IMG/VR virus record: IMGVR_UViG_3300042691_014437
Location: 1-36,323 of that record
DNA from: a virus
Direction: 5' to 3' (one strand)
DNA length: 36,323 nt
Of this stretch, positions 7,668 through 16,166 are shown one piece after another. The notes beneath the pieces are model-generated. The model had not been told where the DNA came from. It made no database searches and saw only the letters and a program-made list of their open reading frames with translations. The stretch's first letter is position 1, and each line of letters starts with the position of its first letter. The translations under genes were made by a program, and so were the position numbers.

Positions 7668-8075
7668 CTAATTTGCTTGAACAGCACAGTCAAACTCTGC
7701 TGTTAGATATGTGTTATCACCGATAATGACTGAGCCGTAGTTTCTCATATCAGATACTACCAAATCAAAACAACGACCTGATAGTGTCCTATCTGATTCT
7801 ATCGCACTTTTTATACTAGATGCCCCAGTAGAAGCACAATAGGCATCAAGGTTTGCTTGACCTATACGATCTGAAACTCTACCCACAAAGACTGACACAA
7901 CAAAGCTGTAAGTGTTGAAGCCATTGTGGAAAGCCTTATGGTACTCAATGCTTTGAGGAGTTACAACAGCCATAGGTGGATTAGGGTTGTCAGGCATAAA
8001 ACTAGAAACTCTTAGCCCAGTAATTGTAGAAAGATTTTCGGCTATACCGTCACGAAGATCGCTGAGAGAAGCCAT
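7668..8075 (-). CDS. tail terminator / tail completion protein (135 aa)
   Basis: It lies between the head-tail connector and the major tail gene, where siphoviruses encode the protein that caps the tail tube and joins it to the head. The sequence starts with an amphipathic helix (LSDLRDGIAENLSTI) followed by strands and a PNPPMAVVTP segment, a pattern common in this group. The start overlaps the connector stop as TAATG. The call rests on order and size. Confidence 0.7.
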   Translation of the reverse strand: MASLSDLRDGIAENLSTITGLRVSSFMPDNPNPPMAVVTPQSIEYHKAFHNGFNTYSFVVSVFVGRVSDRIGQANLDAYCASTGASSIKSAIESDRTLSGRCFDLVVSDMRNYGSVIIGDNTYLTAEFDCAVQAN

Positions 8076-8716
8076 TAGCCTTGATTTCTCATCTTGCGGT
8101 AAGAGTTCAACAGCATAGCTACGTCAGGGTCAATGCGGTTAGACACTCTGAAGAAACCTGTGTCTGGGCTAGAAATAACACCCAGAGGAGAGTCAAGACG
8201 TTTGAAGATGCGGCTTGCCTGAATAATGGTTGCTTGCTTTACCGCTGTAGGAACTGCTGACCAACCCCACACACCAGTAACCTGGACTGTAGCAATGTCC
8301 TCTTGACCGTAGCGACCTTCATAACGATACCTAGTATTGCCGTCAGGGAACTCATAAGTTCCTACAGCACGAATACGAGTGATAGGCCAACCAGTTAGAC
8401 CATCAGCAACATTATTCAAAGGCTCAGTCTGATAGTCAACCTCACTCCAGGTCTGGTCAAAAGTTTTATTTAGCATAGTAGACACAGCGATAGAAGAGAT
8501 AGACACAGCATCATCAATGGCTACAAGATCGTTGTGAGAAGGCACAAACACTCTAGTTGCAGTACCAGCGTTATAGAAGCTACGCATAGTGTATTCATCT
8601 ACCATACGAGAAGCAGACTCTAAAGCCAGTTCCAGTAGTGTGTCATCCACGCCATCTTGGATACGAAGTGCGGATTTAAGGTCGTTTAGGCTTGCATAGC
8701 CGTTGACAACAGGCAT
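8075..8716 (-). CDS. head-tail connector/adaptor protein (213 aa)
   Basis: The N-terminus ASLNDLKSALRIQDGVDDTLLELALESASRMVDEYT is the hallmark helical pattern of gp6/gp15-like head-tail adaptors. The middle part is beta-rich (VTGVWGWSAVPTAVKQA). The adaptor forms a ring below the portal. ATG follows AAGGAG. The three sugar genes separate it from the capsid gene, although capsid and connector genes are usually adjacent. Confidence 0.88.
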   Translation of the reverse strand: MPVVNGYASLNDLKSALRIQDGVDDTLLELALESASRMVDEYTMRSFYNAGTATRVFVPSHNDLVAIDDAVSISSIAVSTMLNKTFDQTWSEVDYQTEPLNNVADGLTGWPITRIRAVGTYEFPDGNTRYRYEGRYGQEDIATVQVTGVWGWSAVPTAVKQATIIQASRIFKRLDSPLGVISSPDTGFFRVSNRIDPDVAMLLNSYRKMRNQG

Positions 8717-8718
8717 GT

Positions 8719-9177
8719 TTACTCCTTGTCTTTACTAACCAATTTTACCCCATTTACTATACGGGTTTTGATGTCAGTAGAACTAACCCCAACAGTATAA
8801 GGAACATAGATAAGTTGAATCTGCTGTTCATCAAGCCAAGCCTGAGTGAACTGCATTTGAGCGTAATAATCTTTCCTAGCCCAGTCATCACCGATAACCA
8901 CAAAGTCAGGTATCACGTTTTCTATCGCTGGTTTAGAATCTTCATTACCCACATTGGCTACAACTGAATCAACATATCTACAACCCATCAACACAGCTTT
9001 ACGCTCAGCGAAAGACATGATAGGTGGCTTACCCTTATAGGCAGCAATAAACTCGTCAGTATTTAGGCTTACAACTACACGCCCATCCTTACCAGCGATA
9101 CGCTTACAAGATCTAAGGAACGCCACATGTCCTGAATGGAACAAATCAAATGTTCCGCCTGTATAAACTACTCCCAC
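8719..9177 (-). CDS. nucleotidyltransferase of the TagD/RfaE-C cytidylyltransferase family (152 aa)
   Basis: It has the signature GTFDLFHSGHVAFL with the HxGH nucleotide-binding motif at residues 14-17 and a C-terminal SSTDIKTRI segment corresponding to the conserved ISTTxI motif. Members transfer CMP (or AMP) to a phosphorylated alcohol or sugar, for example making CDP-glycerol. It follows two glycosyltransferase genes and overlaps the second, so it probably supplies an activated donor for them. GTG start at 9177. The substrate cannot be told from sequence. Confidence 0.88.
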   Translation of the reverse strand: MGVVYTGGTFDLFHSGHVAFLRSCKRIAGKDGRVVVSLNTDEFIAAYKGKPPIMSFAERKAVLMGCRYVDSVVANVGNEDSKPAIENVIPDFVVIGDDWARKDYYAQMQFTQAWLDEQQIQLIYVPYTVGVSSTDIKTRIVNGVKLVSKDKE

Positions 9178-9815
9178 GAGTTATCCCGTCTAACTTGTAA
9201 TGACCAGTTGCCCTCTGAGAAGTCCTCATCAGCAATCTTCTGTGTAAATAGCAGATGATTACGCCCAAACGTAACATCATTTTGGCTGTGAAAGCCTGTG
9301 CTAAGCGTAGAGCTATTGTCATGCCCTAAAACAGCGTGGATAAATTTGGCTTCAAATCCAGCGTTGATTATCCTACGTTCATAGTCGTTATCTTCAAAGT
9401 AGATAGGGTGGAAACGCTCATCAAATAGCCCCACATCTCTTACAACCTTTTCGCCCAACACAAAGCCACTCCACTTGGGCATAATGCTTAGGAAGTTGAT
9501 TGTGTCAGGGTCTGCTTCTTCGCTGATCTTCTGCAAAGCACCAGGGGCAAGAACCGAATCATCATTCAACAGAACCCAGTAAGGAGCAAAGGGCGTGGAC
9601 TTAACAATCAGGTTTAGCCCACCGCCATAGCCCAATCCGTGTGGCAGTCTTATAAGCCACATACGCTTAACCAATTCAGGTTTGACAGGGTTGTATTCCT
9701 GCTTGCCAGAGTTATCTACAATAACTAGATCTTCCACAGGATAGTCAATACTTGCCAGTAGCCTGTCCGCTAAGTCAAAACGCTTTAATGTTAGGAAACC
9801 TAAGACGGGGATCAT
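9168..9815 (-). CDS. family 2 glycosyltransferase (215 aa)
   Basis: A GT-A fold transferase: N-terminal strand VLGFLTLKRFDLADRLLASI, donor-binding VDNSG, the metal-binding acidic motif LLNDDS, and the downstream VGLFDERFHPIYFEDNDYERR segment with the ED catalytic motif of GT2 enzymes. The chosen ATG at 9815 overlaps the TGA of the preceding gene as ATGA; an upstream in-frame GTG at 9833 is less likely. It is coupled with a GT4 enzyme and a cytidylyltransferase. It probably adds a sugar to a virion protein. Confidence 0.88.
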   Translation of the reverse strand: MIPVLGFLTLKRFDLADRLLASIDYPVEDLVIVDNSGKQEYNPVKPELVKRMWLIRLPHGLGYGGGLNLIVKSTPFAPYWVLLNDDSVLAPGALQKISEEADPDTINFLSIMPKWSGFVLGEKVVRDVGLFDERFHPIYFEDNDYERRIINAGFEAKFIHAVLGHDNSSTLSTGFHSQNDVTFGRNHLLFTQKIADEDFSEGNWSLQVRRDNSWE

Positions 9816-11011
9816 CCCAGAAGTTTCTTCCACAAAGGTAGCCAGTATTCAGCCCACACAGTTTCCACATCAAACTGCTTTACGAAGTCTATGCTCTTCT
9901 GTGAGCGTGTGCCACGAACCTTGTACGCTTCTTCTAAAGCGTTTACGATTGACGGGATTGATGGTGTCTGCCACCAAGCGTTCTGACCTGCATCCCAAGC
10001 TGGTTGACCATCTACAAGCCAAGAGTCCTCAGATACTAGGTCTGGCGTTGCTGCCCAGTTAGAACCGATCACCCTTGTCCCACAGGCCTGTGCTTCAATA
10101 GTTGGAACACCAAATCCTTCACCGAAAGATGGGGTAAGCATTACATCCATTGCAGTATAAAAAGCAGCTAACACTTCTTGACTAATGCCGTAGCGGTAGT
10201 CAGCAATGTCTGGGAAGAACACTTGCTCAGGGTTGATGCTTAGCGATTCACATAAGGTAAACAGATTCCAGCCACCAGCAGCACCGAAAGGGTCTGTGTG
10301 TAAATACAGTTTCGCATCAGGCTTATCCTTAGCAAAAATACTGAAAGCCATAAGGTTCTCAGCAAATGCTTTACGGTGAATCAAACCACCAGCCTTATTA
10401 GCTGCGTTCATACCAACAATAAAGTCATCTTCACCGACACCCATAAACTTTCGGGTAGCCACACCATTTACAGTAGCGGTAGGCTTCATAACCTTAGTAT
10501 CTACAGAGTGAGGAACATACTCGCACTCCAAGCCAGCTTCTTTCATCTGACGGACACCATGCGGACTCATAGCGATAGGTAGCACGTTAGATCTTTTCAA
10601 CCACGCCAACACAGAAGGTGGAATAGTGATGTGGTCTAGTGGAGTCCAAGAAACGATTTGACGAACATTATCAAAAGCTTTGCCCTTGAATACCCATACG
10701 TCATACAAGGTCAGTAGCACGTCATTTAAAGCTGTTTTAGACCCCTTAGCGGCCTGAGCCGTGTGATGTGCATGATGCATAGCAATAACATCATTGCTGT
10801 AGCCTTCAAAGCCACGAGCATAATGAGGTATCTCACCATAAGGGGTTTGTAGAGTGCTGTTAGTTCCCTCTAAACCAAAGTTAGATAAAGCAGCAACGTC
10901 AACGCCACTACGCTTCAACCGATCAACAAGATAACCTGCTTGAACACCATAACCAGTTGGTAGATACGGACTGTTAGATAGGACAGATACAACGCCCTTT
11001 AATTTTCCCAT
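9812..11011 (-). CDS. family 4 glycosyltransferase (399 aa)
   Basis: A GT-B enzyme. The N-terminal Rossmann half has SNSPYLPTGYGVQAGYLVDRL (acceptor side, glycine-rich loop). The C-terminal half has PSFGEGFGVPTIEAQACG, the conserved E-x7-E donor-binding motif of GT4. ATG lies behind AAAGGAA, 40 bases after a terminator that ends the capsid transcript, so expression probably depends on partial read-through. It starts a three-gene sugar cassette inserted between the capsid and connector genes. The likely target is a structural protein. Confidence 0.88.
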   Translation of the reverse strand: MGKLKGVVSVLSNSPYLPTGYGVQAGYLVDRLKRSGVDVAALSNFGLEGTNSTLQTPYGEIPHYARGFEGYSNDVIAMHHAHHTAQAAKGSKTALNDVLLTLYDVWVFKGKAFDNVRQIVSWTPLDHITIPPSVLAWLKRSNVLPIAMSPHGVRQMKEAGLECEYVPHSVDTKVMKPTATVNGVATRKFMGVGEDDFIVGMNAANKAGGLIHRKAFAENLMAFSIFAKDKPDAKLYLHTDPFGAAGGWNLFTLCESLSINPEQVFFPDIADYRYGISQEVLAAFYTAMDVMLTPSFGEGFGVPTIEAQACGTRVIGSNWAATPDLVSEDSWLVDGQPAWDAGQNAWWQTPSIPSIVNALEEAYKVRGTRSQKSIDFVKQFDVETVWAEYWLPLWKKLLG

Positions 11012-11053
11012 TTAATTTCCTTTTTTTCGTAGGTTCAACTAGACTAGCATAAG

Positions 11054-11088
11054 AAAACCCCCCTAGTGCCTACGCACACTAGAGGGGC
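11054..11088 (-). terminator. intrinsic terminator after major capsid gene
   Basis: On the minus strand GCCCCT and CTAGTG pair with CACTAG and GGGG, around an 8-base loop, followed directly by TTTTCTT. It lies 20 bases past the capsid stop. It would let the capsid message be made in excess over the sugar and tail genes. Confidence 0.85.
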
Positions 11089-11108
11089 TTTCAGTTTAAC
11101 TCAGGGGA

Positions 11109-12281
11109 TTAGCTTGCTGCACCCTTGAAGTACTTGACGTGGCTTGCGTGGGTTAGGTTACCATCCACACGCATCTTCACACGGAAAGTTGTTACATCCT
11201 GGTTGAACGCATAGTCAGGTGACTGTGCAATGTCAATACCGCCAGCGATACGAACCTTGTATGAAGGTAGGTGACCGAACAGTACAGACTTGTTACCAGT
11301 TCCAACAGCTGCAACAGCAGGGTTCTCGTAAATGCTGTATCCAAGGATCTGGTCTGGCTGGCCAGCAGTTCCTGGAACGAAGATGTAGTTACCTGCACCA
11401 TCCTTTAGCTTACGAACGTTAGCCAAAGCAGTTGCTGACATCTGGAATCCAACACCTGGAAGCTGACGAGCAGAACCATCTAGGCTGTAAACAAGGTCAA
11501 CTAGGTTGTCGTAAGTGAAAGCACCTGACACACCAGTTCCACCCAAAACCGCTGATCCTGCAACGTTAGCCAAACCAGTTGGCTCAACAGTTCCAGTACC
11601 TACAGTTAGAGCGTTGTTCACTCTGTAACCGATTTCGTTACCTGCTTGCTCTGCAATTAGAGAAGTTAGGTCAAAACCAGCATCAGCAATCAGTTCGTTA
11701 GCAACGCCTACAAGGAATGAATACTTGTATGCACCAAGAGTGATTGAGCTGAATGTTGGGTCGCTTGCACCAATAGCAGCAGTCGCAGTAGCGATAGCAG
11801 CAGTTGAGCGAGCAGTTAGGGTTGGAATAGTTAGGTTCTCACCAGATGTTGTGTTGAAGATCTGTGAGGTTGTCAACATAGGGCCAACAAGTCTTGCAAC
11901 CTGGAATACCTGGTCATAGAAAGACTGTGGAACTGTGTTGCTTGAACCAACTAGGGTACGCTTCTCGGCCTTGTTGAATTCGTGTCCTCTACGCTCGCCC
12001 AAAGCGATTGAACGAAGGATATCTGCATCAGTTGAACGAGTGTCGTTTGATGGAGTGAAAGCAGAAGCCGCTTCAGCAGCTCTTTCTTCACGCTCTGCGG
12101 TTGCTTTGATTGAGTCAATGAGCTTTGCTCTTTCGTCAATGTCAGCCATAATACGCTCGTAAGTCTGAGTTTCCTCACCTGAAAGATCACGCTTTTCAGA
12201 TGCTGCATTGTCAAGCAAAGCCTTAGCTTGCTCGTATGCTGACTTACGGGCTTCTTGCTGGATTTTAATAAAATCAGACAT
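11109..12281 (-). CDS. major capsid protein, HK97 fold (390 aa)
   Basis: The N-terminal 100 residues are highly charged and helical (EARKSAYEQAKALLDNAASEK), the scaffold-like delta domain that the upstream protease removes. The rest carries typical HK97 patterns: P-domain helix, GEXLTIPTLTA-like strand, A-domain loops and C-terminal strand VTTFRVKMRVDGNLTH. ATG lies behind TAGGAG. The gene stands between two terminators, after a leader with repeated sequence. It forms the shell and may be glycosylated by the downstream enzymes. Confidence 0.93.
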   Translation of the reverse strand: MSDFIKIQQEARKSAYEQAKALLDNAASEKRDLSGEETQTYERIMADIDERAKLIDSIKATAEREERAAEAASAFTPSNDTRSTDADILRSIALGERRGHEFNKAEKRTLVGSSNTVPQSFYDQVFQVARLVGPMLTTSQIFNTTSGENLTIPTLTARSTAAIATATAAIGASDPTFSSITLGAYKYSFLVGVANELIADAGFDLTSLIAEQAGNEIGYRVNNALTVGTGTVEPTGLANVAGSAVLGGTGVSGAFTYDNLVDLVYSLDGSARQLPGVGFQMSATALANVRKLKDGAGNYIFVPGTAGQPDQILGYSIYENPAVAAVGTGNKSVLFGHLPSYKVRIAGGIDIAQSPDYAFNQDVTTFRVKMRVDGNLTHASHVKYFKGAAS

Positions 12282-12317
12282 GGAAGTCTCCTATAGATAA
12301 ATTGATAAGGGATACCT

Positions 12318-12360
12318 GCGGTGCTGACACTCAACAGACGTAGCGGTGCTGACACTCAAC
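12318..12360 (-). repeat. two 18-bp direct repeats in the capsid gene leader
   Basis: The word gcggtgctgacactcaac occurs at 12318-12335 and again at 12343-12360, 25 bases apart, in the 120-base gap between a terminator and the capsid start. Just beyond it is the imperfect palindrome tactaa-cttaag-t-ttagta (12361-12379). Each repeat on the minus strand begins with GTTGAG, which resembles a -35 element. A promoter/operator or a repeated protein-binding site for the capsid message is possible. Confidence 0.6.
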
Positions 12361-12400
12361 TACTAACTTAAGTTTAGTAGTAGAAAATAACGCTTAAAAG

Positions 12401-12436
12401 AAAACCCCACCAAGAAAAGGGATTAACCTGGCGGGG
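12401..12436 (-). terminator. probable intrinsic terminator upstream of capsid gene
   Basis: Minus-strand CCCCGCCA (12436-12429) pairs with TGGTGGGG (12412-12405; one G-T pair), followed by TTTTCTTTT. It lies 22 bases after the stop of the 53-residue gene. If active, the capsid gene needs its own promoter in the 12282-12400 gap. Confidence 0.65.
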
Positions 12437-12457
12437 GGTCGCTAGAAAAGGGAATAA

Positions 12458-12619
12458 CTAGCGAGTCTCTTTTACCTCAACAACTCTAACCTCTTTGGCT
12501 GGAGTGTCAATAGCAACAACCGCATCAGCAAACGCTTCTGCTAAATCTTTGATCTCACCGACAGCAGGGTTGCCAGCGGTTTCTAGTATAGCTGCAATAA
12601 TCTGTTCTTTAGTGGCCAT
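12458..12619 (-). CDS. small head-region protein, acidic/Ala-rich (53 aa)
   Basis: A 53-residue frame whose ATG overlaps the protease stop as TAATG and which ends at TAG 12458. It begins MATKEQIIAAILETAGNP, a helix, continues with KDLAEAFADAVVAID and ends in charged residues. Its place between the protease and the capsid is where scaffold or decoration proteins are found. The C-terminus of the protease is helical and acidic and may serve as scaffold with it. No family is recognised. Confidence 0.72.
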   Translation of the reverse strand: MATKEQIIAAILETAGNPAVGEIKDLAEAFADAVVAIDTPAKEVRVVEVKETR

Positions 12620-13746
12620 TAGAGCATCTTTCCTTCAAGTTCGTGTTTCAACTGTTTCAATACTAGCAGATTTACTTCAGGTGAAAGTTCAACTTCCTCA
12701 ACCTGTTCTGCTTCTTCAACTATAGGCTCTTCAGCCTTCTCACCCTTAGTCATCTGCTTGATAACGTTTTCTAGCAAACCTGCTTGATCTGGAGTGAGAG
12801 AATCGTTTGTCTCTAACGCTAGAAGAGCATCAGATAGTTTCTCTACATCAATTTGATCTAGGGAACGTACTTGGGCAACACTTGAAGTATAAGCTGGGAA
12901 CGTCACGATACTTACCTCTAGCAATCTTACGGATTCTAAAGTTCTAACGCTACCGTCAGGAGACCAAGAATCGGACTGGACATTGAAACCAAAAGACATC
13001 TTATCAATGTCTCCTCGCTCCATAAGTATACTCAAATCTCTGCCCCTTGTGGTAGGTGCTAGTTCGGCTTCAACACGCAAACCCTTAGAGTCCTCAAACA
13101 AACGCATAGTGCCAGAACGAGTAGAAGCTAACGGTTCACCTGAATCGTGATTCCAAAGCAACTTCACATCATTGCGAGACTGAAGAGAACGCTTAAAAGC
13201 ACCTGGAGCGATACGCTCAGTAAAAGGTAGTGGCTCGCTGTCGCTATTGAACACAGCTGCATAACCAGAGAAAGTTAGCTTGTCTCCAACAGCACGGATC
13301 TCAAACTCCGCATTAGAAACACGAGTTTCAGGCTCAGGCTTCAATCCGTTGATTCTACGCAAACTTGCCATAATCTTTTCGGCTCTACTATTAGCCCGTA
13401 AAACTACATCACTCATCAAATTCCTTTGTTCATCTGATTCTCTATCTACAATACCACTAGACCAAGTAAAGCCAGCATCTCCGCCCCACGCATCCCACAT
13501 TATTCTGCCATTACTAGGGTTGTCTGTGTTGTAGAAATCCTTGCCTTTTTTATCTACTTCATGTCTAGAGAAAAACGAGTACATTCGCTTGACCACGCTC
13601 AAAGACATCTCTCTGCCAGCAACAATGTCTGTAGCCCTGCCCCAACCAACAGGAGTACCAGCACCAGTAGCCTTGCCTTCCTTCTTCCAGCGTAAAGCCC
13701 TAGCAGCATTAGTTTTCATTCCCTGTGTTGGCTTGTATGTTGGCAT
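12619..13746 (-). CDS. prohead protease with extra N-terminal domain (375 aa)
   Basis: Residues 140-300 form an HK97-type (U35) serine protease: FSGYAAVFN, ERIAPGAF, the catalytic histidine H200 in LLWNHD and serine S251 in DKMSFGF. Residues 1-100 form a separate domain with MKTNAARALRWKKEG, AGREMSLSVVKRMYSFFSRHE and RIMWDAWGGDAG motifs, seen in other phage and prophage proteins and of unknown function. The C-terminal 90 residues are acidic and helical, scaffold-like. The protein cleaves the capsid delta domain during maturation. Start and stop both overlap neighbours as TAATG. Confidence 0.9.
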   Translation of the reverse strand: MPTYKPTQGMKTNAARALRWKKEGKATGAGTPVGWGRATDIVAGREMSLSVVKRMYSFFSRHEVDKKGKDFYNTDNPSNGRIMWDAWGGDAGFTWSSGIVDRESDEQRNLMSDVVLRANSRAEKIMASLRRINGLKPEPETRVSNAEFEIRAVGDKLTFSGYAAVFNSDSEPLPFTERIAPGAFKRSLQSRNDVKLLWNHDSGEPLASTRSGTMRLFEDSKGLRVEAELAPTTRGRDLSILMERGDIDKMSFGFNVQSDSWSPDGSVRTLESVRLLEVSIVTFPAYTSSVAQVRSLDQIDVEKLSDALLALETNDSLTPDQAGLLENVIKQMTKGEKAEEPIVEEAEQVEEVELSPEVNLLVLKQLKHELEGKML

Positions 13747-13877
13747 TATTGCTCCACCTTATTGGTTATCTCATTCATACAGACACCACAAATACATCTC
13801 TCTGCTGGATCTTCAAACGGAATACCTATGTTTGCATTAAGGCATCCTTCAGTTTCACAAGTCAAAATAATTATCAT
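13746..13877 (-). CDS. small zinc-binding-type protein (43 aa)
   Basis: A frame with TAATG overlaps at both ends. It has cysteines in the order C-x4-C (TCETEGC) and C-x-C-x2-C (CICGVC), which suggests a single zinc site. It lies between a fibre gene and the protease. No family is recognised; the paired overlaps and the regular cysteine pattern make it a credible gene. Confidence 0.72.
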   Translation of the reverse strand: MIIILTCETEGCLNANIGIPFEDPAERCICGVCMNEITNKVEQ

Positions 13878-15157
13878 TAGTTACCCATTCCAGCGACAAT
13901 TTCTATAGCCTGATAGTTCCATGTGTAGGTCGTTCCTGTTCCGTCAGATACGTTTCTGACAATCATAGTAAAACCTGTTGAAGAAGATGAGGTAATCGCA
14001 GCCACATATCTAACTGAGCTTGTAGCAGCCACCACAGATGGAGTAGTAGTAAATCTGCTAGATGGATAAGTGACTGTTACTGCCGTTTCTTGTGCGTTAG
14101 CTGCTAGAGCAGAACCACCAGCAGTCGTTGTACGGTTAGCGGCAACTCTAATGGCGGCTGAAGGTGCAGTCTGAGTTCCATTAGCATTAACAATAGTTGC
14201 AGCAGAACCAGATGTGCCACGATACTTTAAAGCACCAGCATCAACATACATGAAACCACCGCTAACTGGGCTACCTGTAGGTTCTGTAAGCCTATTACCT
14301 ATAAATAGGATTCGGTTTCCGCTTTGATAATTTGTTGAAGTATAGGGAAAGAAAGAAACATTCCCACCATTATTTAAACCAACAGTTGCAGCATTATCAA
14401 TGTTTATTCCAGAATTGCTACTTGAAGTCAAACTTAGATATGTTGTAGGGCTGGCTACTGCATTAGTTTGAACTCCCTGACCGCCACCAAAGAAAGCGTT
14501 ACCAGCTGAGTCAATAGCAAACGTTCTTGTACCGTAAACATTGGCTTGAATAATGTCATAACTTGAATAGTATTCGCCATCAATTTCGCTGTTGATAACA
14601 ATTCCTCTTGCATCCACGTTATTAATTGTTAAAGCAGTATCTTGATACGTTGTTGAAGTTATACCTGGAAAAGTTGCTCTACCAAACGAATCAACTTTTG
14701 CTAGTGTTGTGGCAGCTGAGTTTTGCCAGTCCTGCAAATTAGCTGTTTGAGAAGTAGCACCCTTGACTATAAGTGGCTTATTTGCAGCACCCGTTCCTGT
14801 AATAGTTTGAGATCCTGTAAAAGCATTACCGCCTGAAATGTTTGCTTTACCAGTTAATGACGTGCTTAATCCTGTAACCTGAGCCTGAGCTAAAGTTATA
14901 CCTGCTTGATCTATGGCTACAGTTTGTGTGCCTGAATCATAAGTGATTGGAGCAGTAGCTGTAACAACACCTGTATCACCTTGAGGGCCTTGAGGGCCTT
15001 CAGGGCCAGTAGCACCAGTTTCACCCTGTGGGCCTTGATTGCCACTAGGAGTATTAGTTACAGAATAAACCCAAGAAACACCAGACCAAGTGTAAGTAAT
15101 ACCCTCATCAGTAAAAGTATCGCCCGAAACAGGATTAGAAGGATAAGAGATAGCCAT
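13877..15157 (-). CDS. collagen-like fibre protein with lectin-like C-terminus (426 aa)
   Basis: The N-terminus (SYPSNPVSGDTFTDEGITYTWSG) is a virion-attachment pattern of phage fibres. Residues of about 38-62 are Gly-X-Y repeats (GPQGETGATGPEGPQGPQG), which should form a collagen-like triple helix. A long beta-rich shaft follows. The last 80 residues resemble the 116-residue tail-tip protein at 2255-2605. Together this is a trimeric receptor-binding or decorative fibre. It is encoded inside the head module, between portal and protease, not with the tail genes, so a head fibre is possible. Confidence 0.82.
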   Translation of the reverse strand: MAISYPSNPVSGDTFTDEGITYTWSGVSWVYSVTNTPSGNQGPQGETGATGPEGPQGPQGDTGVVTATAPITYDSGTQTVAIDQAGITLAQAQVTGLSTSLTGKANISGGNAFTGSQTITGTGAANKPLIVKGATSQTANLQDWQNSAATTLAKVDSFGRATFPGITSTTYQDTALTINNVDARGIVINSEIDGEYYSSYDIIQANVYGTRTFAIDSAGNAFFGGGQGVQTNAVASPTTYLSLTSSSNSGINIDNAATVGLNNGGNVSFFPYTSTNYQSGNRILFIGNRLTEPTGSPVSGGFMYVDAGALKYRGTSGSAATIVNANGTQTAPSAAIRVAANRTTTAGGSALAANAQETAVTVTYPSSRFTTTPSVVAATSSVRYVAAITSSSSTGFTMIVRNVSDGTGTTYTWNYQAIEIVAGMGN

Positions 15158-15822
15158 TATGTTGTCTCAAACATTCCAGATAAATGTAGTGAATCAGCAG
15201 TAGCCATAGTTACAGGTGAATTATGGTCAAAAATTTGGTCTTGCCCAGAAGTGGTATAAAACAAAGTCATAACATCTGAATTAGCGTTAACATGACCAGT
15301 CAAATGATAGGTATTATTTGCTGAAGCATCATGGTAAGTTCCATTACGAAAAACAACTTCTTGTGATGATGTAAAAGGTAAAGTAATACTGTATTGTGTT
15401 GTTCCAAAATTAGTTACATAAGTAAAATTTAAAAAAACATTGAAATAACATAGTTTTCCATTTTTTATGTATGATCCTGAAGCACCATTTTGAGTTGCAC
15501 TATAAGTTCCACCATCTTGAAATAAAGGTGTGTAACTTGTTGAAGCACCAGACTGCATTGCTGTTGTTTGAGTAGTTGAATCATTAAAAACAACATTTGA
15601 TAAATGAGCATCTGACCAACGCCTGGAAGAAGAACCTAAACTATATGTTCCAGTTTGTGCTGGAAGAATGTTAGCTGCTACAGCATCAAAACTTACTGCT
15701 TGCAAAATGCTATTGTCTGTATTTACTAAAACAGAAGATTCAATCACATCAATAGTCACATCACCATCTGAAACAGTAATAGATGGGTTACTTTCAATGA
15801 CTGTTACTGAAACATCTGTCAT
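15157..15822 (-). CDS. fibre-like structural protein (221 aa)
   Basis: The first 45 residues are rich in Val, Ser and Asp. Then YSLGSSSRRWSDAHLSNVVFN matches a shaft motif found in many phage fibres, in which a short strand repeats after LGS. The C-terminal part is Tyr/Thr/Ser-rich and beta-stranded. Its stop overlaps the collagen-like fibre start as TAATG. Probably a fibre or its base, by pattern and neighbour. Confidence 0.7.
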   Translation of the reverse strand: MTDVSVTVIESNPSITVSDGDVTIDVIESSVLVNTDNSILQAVSFDAVAANILPAQTGTYSLGSSSRRWSDAHLSNVVFNDSTTQTTAMQSGASTSYTPLFQDGGTYSATQNGASGSYIKNGKLCYFNVFLNFTYVTNFGTTQYSITLPFTSSQEVVFRNGTYHDASANNTYHLTGHVNANSDVMTLFYTTSGQDQIFDHNSPVTMATADSLHLSGMFETT

Positions 15823-16166
15823 CTTGTCACCTGTGGTGTGACCACAAACTTGCCTTGTAGCAAGCGGTCTGTAACTCCACCACCCGAAGTAATCTCAAGG
15901 TCATACTGATAAAAGCCTTCAGTAAGAGATGCTGTAGCAGTAGAAGAGACCAGAAGAGCGATAGTTCCAGCAGTTCCACCTAAAGTAATGCCTGTGCCAG
16001 AAGTCAAAGACAAAATAGTTGAAGTTGAATCATAGGTTTCACGAACTTGCATAGCTGCTGTATAGCCAGTCAAATTTTTAGGTGTCCCACTAATGCTGAT
16101 AGTGAATGTCTTATCAAAGGTTGCCCCTTGTGGGCAAGTAATGTTGTATGTGCCTGGATTTATCAT
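15819..16166 (-). CDS. Ig-like small structural protein (115 aa)
   Basis: The sequence YNITCPQGATFDKTFTISISGTPKNLTGYTAAMQVRE is a pattern widespread in phage structural regions, usually next to fibre genes. The rest is a compact beta sandwich ending in LLQGKFVVTPQ. It probably anchors or connects the fibres that follow. TAATG overlap with the portal stop; ATGA overlap with the next gene. Confidence 0.7.
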   Translation of the reverse strand: MINPGTYNITCPQGATFDKTFTISISGTPKNLTGYTAAMQVRETYDSTSTILSLTSGTGITLGGTAGTIALLVSSTATASLTEGFYQYDLEITSGGGVTDRLLQGKFVVTPQVTR

